The notes under the pieces: generated by a model
What the model was told of the DNA's origin: nothing
Database searches by the model: none
What the model saw: the letters and a program-made list of their open reading frames with translations, nothing else
In this document: piece after piece, positions 55,545 through 64,000 of the stretch
Layout of the letters: every line of letters begins with the position of its first letter
Position numbering within the stretch: position 1 is the first letter of the stretch
NCBI RefSeq assembly: GCF_030272615.1
Contig: NC_081409.1
Location: 648,370,468 to 648,434,467 of the forward strand
From: Cryptomeria japonica
Lineage: Eukaryota > Streptophyta > Pinopsida > Cupressales > Cupressaceae
Length of the DNA: 64,000 nucleotides
Direction: 5' to 3'
Position numbers and translations under genes: made by a program

Positions 55545-56407
55545 TGTTGGCATATGGACACTCCAATGAGACATTGTGTGTGATTGAAGGTTTTGTCATT
55601 GATGGCAACCTTGCAATCCTATGGCACCGACAAGACATTATACTGGTAAAACATTACACAGGCAACCTTGCAATCCTATGGCACTGACAAGACATTATAC
55701 CAGCAAAACATTATTCAAGCAAGACAGTGCACCGACATCAGCAAGATCACTCTACACCGGCACCGGCACAGAAGAGAACATGTATACCGACACAGAGGCC
55801 GATAGGATTTTTGATATGTAATATTTTGTTTATTATTGTAAGCTAACTTGGCAAATTGTAAAATGACTCTTGTATATAAAAGAGATCATTGTAGACATTC
55901 GTAGGATATGGATAGGAAGTATAAAGATAATTATAAGGTAGACCTAATGTGCGAATTGTAGGTCAAGGGTATATGTAAAGAACAAAGCAAGAACCGGTAC
56001 TAAATCTGGCATTGAAGATGCTATTGTAAAGCAGTACAGAATATTGGATTTGTGTAAATCCTCATTGTAAGTCAGTGTGACTTCTTATTGAGCAGTGTGC
56101 TCTAGGCAGTTGGCCTTCCTACATGTGCAGGCCCCTATTGTAAGTAATATTCTCTTATTGGCCAGTAAGTGAATATTGTGGGTCACAAATCCCACCAAGG
56201 TTTTTCCCACATCGGGTTTCCTCGTTAAACATCTTGTGTTATGGTGTTCATTTCATGTGGATGTTTTTGATTCTGTTATTTACATTAATTCTTGCCTACC
56301 GGTATACTATTACTTTATGTTCTACATGTTCTATTTCAAGAAAATCTCATTACCGGTCAGATACTGATTCACCCCCCCCCCTCTCAGTATCTATGGGAAC
56401 CCTAACA
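55545..56407 (+). repeat. Element D 3' LTR
   Basis: TGTTGGCATATGGACAC to GAACCCTAACA, 863 bp, highly similar to 42076-42919. TATA box at 55873-55880. Followed by TTATC (56408-56412). Confidence 0.9.
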
Positions 56408-57093
56408 TTATCTTGCAAGAAGGTGACCCATGTCATTCTTGAAAAGTCATCTATGAGCAACATGAAGTACTTTTATCCATTTAATGCTCTTGTCTTGGTA
56501 GGACCACATAAATCAGTATGTACAAGCTCTAATGGCCTTGTGGTTCAATATTCTTTAGTCTTGAAGCTCACCTTAGTTTTCTTTCCTCTTTGACATTCAT
56601 CACAAAAGTTTCATGTTGTCTTGACGGTCTATGGCATGTGCCTCACATACCCTCTCTTGCTCACTTTAACAAGATTATCAAAGTTTATATGACCAAGCTT
56701 TTTATGCCAGAGCCAACTCTCATCCACTTGTCCCAACATGCATTGAGACTCAAATCATTCTTTTAAATTATATACATTTCCATTAGTTCTCTTTCCTTCT
56801 ACAACTAATTTTCCATTGCTTTCTTTTCTGATTTCACATCCTTTTGAGCCAAAAGTGTACTTGTATCCTTTGTCACACATTTGACTTACACTCAACAGAT
56901 TGTGTTTTAGTCCTTCCACATAATATACATCATGAGCTTTTAATTTTCCATCTATGATTAGAGTACCCTTTCCTTTTATTTTGATTGATGAGTTGTCTCT
57001 GAACCTCACTGAACCACCATTCCAATCTTCAAGTTTAGTGAATTTATTTTTTATCTCCAATCATGTGATTGGAGCAGTCACTATCTACTACCC
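56408..57093 (-). pseudogene. Element C pol, fragment 1 (protease to integrase start)
   Basis: Minus strand. Protease remnant VDSDCSNHMIG-like at about 57060-57093 (Asp-Ser-Asp where Asp-Ser-Gly is expected), then NKFTKLEDWNGGSVRF and DVYYVEGLKHNLLSVSQM at about 56755-57060. The zinc-binding GAG-pre-integrase stretch (HKKLGHINFDNLVK-like) follows at about 56640-56720. Integrase opens with VHTDLCGP-like sequence and LLIDDFSRMTWVTFLQD, cut at 56408 by element D. The sequence continues at 42075. Confidence 0.85.
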
Positions 57094-57169
57094 ACAAGTT
57101 TTTCCTCTTTGCATGTAGGGTAGTTTGGAGAATCAAACTTGACTCTGCCTTGTCTTTCTCCTTTTCAAT

Positions 57170-59299
57170 CTAGACTTGTTTTATTTCTTTCTTCTTCTCT
57201 ATTGTGACATTATGATTTGATTTTGTCTTTGGTTCCAAATGTGACATTTTCTTCCTTTGATTTGCTGCTCTAAGTTTACAATGCTTGGCTATATGACCAA
57301 AGTTTTGACAATGATGACATTTAACATTCTTATTGAAGGATGAACTTAGGAAATTTCTATAGGGTTGAGACACTTTTCTCCTACACTCATAACTTCTATG
57401 ACCAACATCATTGCAATGATAACAAATGATATCAACATTTCTAAGATCATCAAAAGGATTCCTACTTTCATAACTAGGAGGAGACCAATGCATAAGTTTA
57501 CAATCAACAATTCTATGACCATAAGTATTACATTTATAGCAGTAGCCATGGAACTGGGGTACATACCAATTATTGTTGAATGTGTTTCTCATCGGTCTCC
57601 ATTAAGTAGAATAACTTGGTCTTCTTAAAATCTTCTTTGTGTCTTTGAACTTTGTGAAGCCTCCATCATCTATCTTGACTTTTCCTTTTGGATCAACATG
57701 TTTGTTCATTGTAGCAACAACATATATCCTTTTCTTAGTAGGCTTGCTAACAATGAAGGTTTGTCCTTTACTATTCTCACTTGACGAGATAAATTGTATT
57801 TCTTTGTTTGGCGAGTCAATACTTGAAGAAATCTGACCAACATCAAATCCAACACCTTCTATGTCTTTGGAGTGATTTTGTTTGTTCAACATTTTATCTA
57901 GTGCATCAGTGCTACCCTCATACTAATTCTCACTATGAGTTCATCTTTGCACTTTTCAAGTTCCTTTCTGAGATTCACAATTTCTTCCTCCATCCTTTGA
58001 TACTCCTCTTTGTTTTCTAAATCTGATTTAATTACCCCATACATTGTCTTACCTTCATCCAGTTATGTCCTTAGATCTGAAATGTTTTGCTCAAACTCCT
58101 CAAGACATTTGTTCAATCTATCTTCTTCTTCAACAACAACATACTTAACCTTTTTTTATTCTTTCCTCATGCCTTTCTGAGTTCTTTGAGTGCACTCACA
58201 AGTTCATCTTCAAGATCTAACTCTGCTTCTATTTCCTCTTCTTCATTACCCAACACTTCTTGTGGCATGAACATATTTACTTCTCTTTTATCCTCACTAT
58301 AGTAGTCATCAGAGACACTTTCTTCATCTGTGGCATCATCCTCAAATGTGTAAAGACTATTCTTCCTTCTAAAATTTCTTCTCCTTGGTTTGTAGGATTT
58401 ATTCATCTTTTCTTTGCCAAAAGTTTGCATATTGTGCTTCTCATCCTTTCCTTTTTATTCATATGGACATTTAGATGAAAAGTGTCCTATTTTACCACAA
58501 ATATTGAAACATTTCAAAGGGATCTTACCTTTGTATTTTCCTGAATCATTTTTGAGTTTCCTTACAAAATTTGTTACAACAGCATCAGAGTCATCTTCTT
58601 CTTCATTCAAGAAGACACTTCTTTTTCTTTCTGGGTTATGTTGAATGCAGCCTCTTTCTTTGATGATTCACCACAAAGTTTTCTCATCTCATAAGGTGAT
58701 AGGGATCCAAACAATTCATCCATTGAGAATGTCTTTAAGGCTTTAGCCTTCTCAATAGTAGAGACTTTTGTGTCATACCTTGTGGTTAACGATCATAGAA
58801 ATTTCTTGACAGTAACTTCATCTTTGACTTCTTCTCCAAGTCCTCCCATAGCACTTATAATTTCATCCACTCTTTGCAGATAATCAACTATCTTCTCCTC
58901 ATCCTTCATTTTCAGATTTTCAAACTAAGCTCTTAGATTTTGCAGTTTGGCTTCTTTCACTTTGGTATCTCCTTCATATATACTTTATAGCTTATCCCAT
59001 GTTTCCTTTATTGATGTGCAATACATGACTTTGACAAAATCTATATCATACAAACCACTGAAGATGGCATTCTTATCTTTGACATTGTTCTCATATTCCC
59101 TTTTAGCATCAGGGTCTGTAGGAGGAACCTGAGGAACAGTATAACCATTCTTCACTGACATCCAAACATCAAAGACTAAAGAGGATAAGTAAGTTTCCAT
59201 TCTTCTACTCCAGAAGGTATAGTTAATGTTATCAAACATAGGTGCTTTAGAGGTGGATTCATTCCTGGACATTGTGTTCACAGGACAAGATCTACCCAA
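57170..59299 (-). pseudogene. Element C gag with long C-terminal coiled coil and zinc knuckles
   Basis: Minus strand from ATG 59299 (or 59272, MSRNESTSKAPMFDN). The N-terminal copia gag has DNINYTFWSRRMETYLSSL, KNAIFSGLYDIDFVKVMYC and IKETWDKL. A first knuckle near 58490 reads CFNICGKIGHFSSKC with one extra residue in the first loop. An acidic/coiled-coil stretch follows (58167-58430 and leftward), then GVGFDVGQISSS. Three good knuckles lie at 57290-57560: CYKCNTYGHRIVDC, CYHCNDVGHRSYEC and CHHCQNFGHIAKHC. Many stops. The C-terminal half is the part resembled by ORF1 of D and F. Confidence 0.85.
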
Positions 59300-59333
59300 G
59301 CTAGAGAAATCTTATCTATTAGGGAACCTAGGA

Positions 59334-59346
59334 CTCTTTGATACCA
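59334..59346 (-). other. Primer binding site of element C
   Basis: Plus-strand TCTTTGATACCA next to the 5' LTR; it resembles the initiator tRNA-Met complement with two mismatches, close to the variant used by F. Confidence 0.7.
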
Positions 59347-59348
59347 AT

Positions 59349-61418
59349 TGAAGAATACCAGAGATCACTAAGAGGGGGGTGAATAAGTGATTTTCAAAAA
59401 AAAAATTTAAACCAAAAAGTGTGCAAATGCTAAAGATGCAGATAAAATAGAAACACACACACAAATCAAACCACAAGACACAAGATATATGAGGAAACCC
59501 CAATGTTGGAAAAACTCAGTGTCAATAGTTGTTGGAGTCTACTACTCCAATCCATCCTCACAATAAATTTTGATTATAATGTTTAGGGCACCAACCCAAG
59601 GAGCACCAACCCCTCATAATTCTAAGCGCCAACTCAAGGAGCACCAACCCCTGTTGATTCTGAGCACCATCTCAAGGAGCACCAACCCTTGATAATTCTG
59701 ATCACCAACTCAAGGAGCACCAACCCCTGCTGATTCCAAGCACCAAATCAAGGAGAACCAACCCCTACTCTAAGCACCCACTTAGAGATATACAATGAAA
59801 ATATATAATAACAATTAAGAACCTTGTTACAAATGAAGTTTTGTAACTCACAATCTGTCATTTGCAAACAACACTATTTTCTACTCTGCTCTCTACCTTT
59901 AATTATTCTGCAACAATTACTTCTTCTTCTAATTCCACCACAGCTCTGCAACTCTTCTATTTAAACACTTATCTCAACTTGGAAACTTTATTTCTTCTCT
60001 CTTCCTACTCTTTGCTTCAACTTCTTGTTGTCTCTGATTTCTCCCTTTTACTTTCTAATTTTTCTTCACACAAATTTTCTTCGATGTTATTGATCACCCC
60101 GACTTCGTGTTATTGACACCTGCAAAAACATTTTTCTATAGCCTCTATATTTTCTTCACTTCTCTAAATTCAACACTTTCTGTTTTCACACAACTCGCTT
60201 TTTTAGGCATTCCAAAAACTCATCACTTCATCAGCTCACACTCTAGCTAATCTGATCCCTTTTTCATGGCGGTAGTTACACTCTTTAAATATTTTCCCTC
60301 TAAAAACTTAACAACCTATTCCACTTGGAATTTCTCTCAAGAAACTACATTTTTTGAAAGATTTCCCTCCAAAACCAAAATTGAACAAAAAGAAAATCCT
60401 ACTAATGGTTCTTTCCCTCTTTTAATTTTGAACAAACTCAAAATCTTCTTTGATACAAATGCATTTTGCAAATTCAGTGACCAACCAAAAGAAAGTGATT
60501 TTTATTTGTCCACTTAGCATTCACATGTTAATGGCCACATGGTGGATGGTGGGACCTAGCAACAACTCCCTCTGCATACAACATGTCCACGCGTGAGAGA
60601 AAATCATGTTGAATTTGTGGGTTGCACAAATGTGTTCCACAGATCACATAATACACATGTTATACGCATCACGAAACAATAACTCTTCCTTCATCCAGGC
60701 TGGCAGGATAATGCACCTTTTACCATTTTCCTTATCTCACATCATTTCTTCTCAGACCTCTTACCCACGCAAGATAAGGTCTTTCTTTATTTTGTCTTTT
60801 CTTTTCCTTATCTCGTGGGATTCTTCACATCCCAACTTGATCACACGGGGTAAGCAGGCCCTTCATTTTCTTTTATTCTCTTATCCCGTGGGCCCACCGA
60901 CATCATCCTTGTCTTGTGCAAGATAACCTCACACTTATACCTTCATGTTATCCTGCAAGGTTATCTTACCCTATATAACATGTCGTGGGATAAGTTGGGC
61001 ATTATAGCTTGCGTGTTATTGACATCTTTGTCATACTCTAGTGTTATCCCCCATGGTCACTCATCTTCAATCATTCATGCTGCAGGATAGCGGGGGCCAT
61101 ATAACATTTGTGTTATTGACTTTCCTGTCATAGTTTTACATCTTTATAGATAGTGATAACCTACGTATTATTGACAACTGTGACTGATACTCACTATAAC
61201 TTCATGCGACTAACATAGCATGTTATTGACTACTGCGGCTAACTTTTTCTAAGTCAAACCAGATTTCACAATACATTTCCAACATAATTGCCTATGTCTT
61301 CCTTATCCATTTTCATGCCCCAATGGCATGATTCATGCATAGTCTGCAACAATACTTTTACCAACCTGTCCATTTGATCTCCTCAATTGTTGACATCAAT
61401 GACAATCTAATGCCAACA
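59349..61418 (-). repeat. Element C 5' LTR
   Basis: TGAAGAATACCAGAGATC to TAATGCCAACA, 2070 bp, partner of 29677-31720. Five CACCAACTCAAGGAG-type units at 59586-59785. The TTATCCCGC-type motifs of the partner are partly mutated here (TTATCTCAC, TTATCCCGT). Confidence 0.87.
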
Positions 61419-64000
61419 TTGCCTTAGTCCCCTATTTTGGTACTTCCCACCTCCACAAATAGCCATTATTGAAATTTGAATTATGTGTGCTATTGAATCT
61501 TAAATGTATCTAAGATTTATATGAGCTCATAATACGTAAAAATAACCTAGATATCTACCCAAATGTATTAGAGTAAAACCCTAAATGATATTTAAAATGA
61601 GATTACATGAATCACATAACTTGAAATAATGAAATTTAGATTTGAAGCTTGTATGTAAAAATATGAGAATAACATGAAAGTATACCACACCCAAAGGGAG
61701 GGGTACTAGCCAATCATCAATCACCAATTCTCTATTAGCCTACAACATCTCTTGAAGTTTCTGTGTTGATGATAAAAAATGGGTTGAAGTCTTGGTGTTT
61801 GTTGACTTTCCTTTGATTTGCGAATCTTCACCTCATAGGATATCTTCAAATTGTAGACATAAATCTTTCACAATTGCTTCCCTTCCAAAATAAGATGATA
61901 TAACTTTTCTTTATACCTCACCAATTGTTTCAGTATCTAAAACTTAGTATAATGCCCACCAAGAATACCCTAGAGAAACTATCCAACAAACTAAGAAAAT
62001 AGAGATAATTCTTTTCTTTTTAAATATCAAAATTACCACACATATATCATCTACACATGATCACAAAAAAAAATACACAAGAGTAATTAACTTCCATCAT
62101 ATAAATTAACATCCAAGAGATTTCCATTCCCTAGGGTATCGCAACGTCATTACTTAACTAATCATAACATTAAGATAAGAACAATATCTATTCACTCTAC
62201 CACATAATTACTTCATCAATTCTAACATTCATTTAGACTAAGATACATAGGAAGATAACCATAAAATTACATCATTATGCATATATGAATCTCAGCTTAT
62301 TAACATATCCATAGTCCACATTATCATTTATTCATGAATCCAAGTCATACCAATACTAGGTTCATTTTAATGCACCAAATCCAAATGTTCCTAATCATAA
62401 TTTCCAATAGCTAGATGATACCATGAGTTTTAAACATAATCAATTCATTTCTTAATATCGGCATCCACATAATAATTTAACATGTTACATATTCTCATAT
62501 TACAAATAATACAAAATGACGTTTACAAGTACATATCTCTATTCCTACAAGGAATCGTAATCTTTAATTACAAGAATAATCATCTAAATTACATATCACA
62601 TCTTTCACAAGGGAAACACCCACTATACAGCTTCTATTCCAACAGTGAATGATAGTTACCATTTACAAGATAGAGATATAAGATACATGATATAATGAAG
62701 TCACTCAACCAAGAACATAGAACATATATGCTTCAATAATCTAAGTATAAATTGAAGAGATGAAGGATTCTCAATGTACACAAATACCAATGAAGAAGAA
62801 TCCCAATGGAAGAATGCATCAAACCATCCGACCATGTGGAGCCAAAAGTTCCACCCCCCATGCTTCGAAGAATGATATAAGCTCCCACACATACTCTAAA
62901 CCTACGTTGACACCTAACAACTATGGAACATTACAAAAGACTAACTCTCAACAAGACCAACACCAAAGAAATGAACAAAATAATAAACAAGGCTTAATCA
63001 TAAATCACCCAAAACCCACCAGAGGCAACCATAAAATCAAGGCTAATGTAGTAGGACACATGTAGGGAAAGAGTGTCATCACATTCTATCAACAAGGGTT
63101 TCCTTGGTGTTCTCTAGACTCCGACGCCTATCAACAAGGGTTTCTTTGGTAGTCTCTCTCTAGACCTTGTCACCTAAGTGATACCCATGTGGAACCAACT
63201 CAACCTTTCATGAAGAAAAGGGAGTGTATTCATGCCAACAAGGCCTTCCTAGTCTCATCCTATGCCTATACCAGCACGCTAGGCTATGATTGGGCACCAC
63301 AAATTATCTTGTTTAATGTGAGATCTACCCAAACCCCTAAATTAATTAATTAAGATTATCACTTGATTAAAGGAAACTTCCAATGAGATTCCCTGGTAGC
63401 TAGTTAAGGGCCCCGACACCCACTTGGAAGCCACTCCCCCTAACATATTCCTAAACCTACGGTAAAACACCAATATAATAAATGCACATGGAATCTCAAG
63501 AATTCTTAAAACAATCATCCAAAGGTTCCAATATCTAAACTAATCCATAATAAAAAAGAATCCATATGCCAATACGATTAATATCATACAATAATTTCAT
63601 ATCGTGAAACCAATAGTCTCAACAATGTCATTCATCTAAAATGAGATTCCAATAATTAAATATATAGCCAAAAGATGATTCCCAACAAATCAATATGCAC
63701 AACATAACCAATATAATGATTCCAAAATTTACTGCAAATATATCAACCTCTCCTAGAAACCAAAATACAATCGAATATTCAACATTTCAAGAATCATAAG
63801 AATCAAAAGTTGGGATAACAACATAGGGAAATATTGAGAAACTCAAAATGAAGCCTCTAGTGAAATTGCAGACTCAAAAAATCGACACAGAATTCAACCA
63901 AAAAAGTAAAACAGCAATGAATGTTTTTGCATAAACTCTGACACTTATACAAAATAGGTTACCACATATAATCAACACAATAGTACTTTTGATCCATAGC
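61419..64000. other. AT-rich flank, no gene or element recognised
   Basis: About 2.6 kb right of element C. No convincing reading frame or domain on either strand; the frame at 62760-63065 is low-complexity and lacks motifs. A roughly 42-bp unit (TATCAACAAGGGTTTC...) is repeated in tandem at 63087-63172. It may be the continuation of the CACTA flank seen left of 29672, or another unassigned repeat. Confidence 0.6.
63087..63172. repeat. Two-copy tandem repeat of about 42 bp
   Basis: TATCAACAAGGGTTTCCTTGG starts at 63087 and TATCAACAAGGGTTTCTTTGG at 63129; each unit ends with CTCTAGAC then CCG/CTTG..ACC. Confidence 0.75.

Larger units (their letters stand above)
42076..56407 (+). mobile_element. 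Non-autonomous copia-type element D with ORF1 and ORF2 (contains E)
   Basis: Plus-strand LTR element (LTRs 42076-42919 and 55545-56407). It has an exact initiator tRNA-Met primer site, ORF1 (42991-44148), ORF2 (52267-55311) and a CCAAAGGGGGAGAT tract. The gypsy-like element E (44379-52185) sits between the ORFs; without it D is about 6.5 kb. No protease, integrase, RT or RNase H is present. Gene order and both proteins match element F, though the LTRs differ. It is inserted in the integrase of C with a 5-bp duplication (one mismatch). Confidence 0.9.
29677..61418 (-). mobile_element. Copia LTR retrotransposon C, split by nested elements D, E and F
   Basis: Minus-strand Ty1/copia element. Its 3' LTR is 29677-31720 and 5' LTR is 59349-61418, unusually long at about 2.05 kb each. 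Read right to left: primer site, gag with a long C-terminal coiled coil and several zinc knuckles, protease, integrase (interrupted by D at 42076-56407), RT (interrupted by F at 32571-40291), RNase H and polypurine tract. Without the inserts it is about 9.7 kb. Joining the pieces across D restores the integrase sequence TFLQDKSQAFERF. Confidence 0.88.

Noticed and set aside
62760-63065. Plus-strand frame of 101 codons in the right flank
   Set aside because: Low complexity, rich in Asn/Gln/Lys, no motif and no supporting context.

Overview
The window looks like intergenic DNA from a repeat-rich nuclear plant genome. A large-genome gymnosperm such as a conifer is my best guess, but that is inferred from repeat style and density and the sequence does not prove it. 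Almost every base belongs to nested transposable elements. I see no host protein gene, tRNA, rRNA or CRISPR array. The elements were delimited by paired long terminal repeats (LTRs), initiator-tRNA-Met-type primer sites, polypurine tracts, 5-bp target duplications and broken reading frames that resume across each insertion.

Left half (1-26390). An old Ty1/copia element, here called G (+ strand), is cut into three pieces (1-140, 8996-9869, 23563-about 26386). Copia element A (141-8995, +) split its protease, and copia element B1 (9870-23562, +) split its integrase. A carries a solo LTR of the B family (2700-4212). B1 is split in its gag zinc knuckle by B2 (12244-17920, -), a B-family copy that lost the stretch from within integrase through most of RNase H. 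B1's 3' LTR also holds a 436-bp foreign insert (21938-22373). From about 26690 to 29130 lies a degenerate, intron-containing CACTA (En/Spm) tnp2 transposase on the minus strand.

Right half (29677-61418). One copia element, C (minus strand), is stretched over 31.7 kb, with LTRs at 29677-31720 and 59349-61418. It contains element F (32571-40291, -) between its reverse transcriptase and RNase H, and element D (42076-56407, +) inside its integrase. D in turn contains E (44379-52185, -), a gypsy-like element with gag-protease only. The last 2.6 kb (61419-64000) is AT-rich and unassigned.

The most interesting content is in D and F. Both have copia-type LTRs, primer site and polypurine tract but no protease, integrase, reverse transcriptase or RNase H. 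Each instead encodes two collinear proteins. ORF1 is a coiled coil with CCHC zinc knuckles that resembles the C-terminal half of C's gag. ORF2 is about 1000 codons, with a conserved globular N-terminal domain followed by basic and Glu/Lys-rich coiled-coil tails. The two copies differ in LTR and in orientation, yet share gene order and ORF2 architecture. They look like two families of one class of non-autonomous retroelement with its own conserved proteins, presumably mobilised by an autonomous copia such as C.

All coding regions except the D ORFs and E gag are heavily decayed. Element boundaries are good to a few bases where a target duplication is reported and approximate elsewhere.
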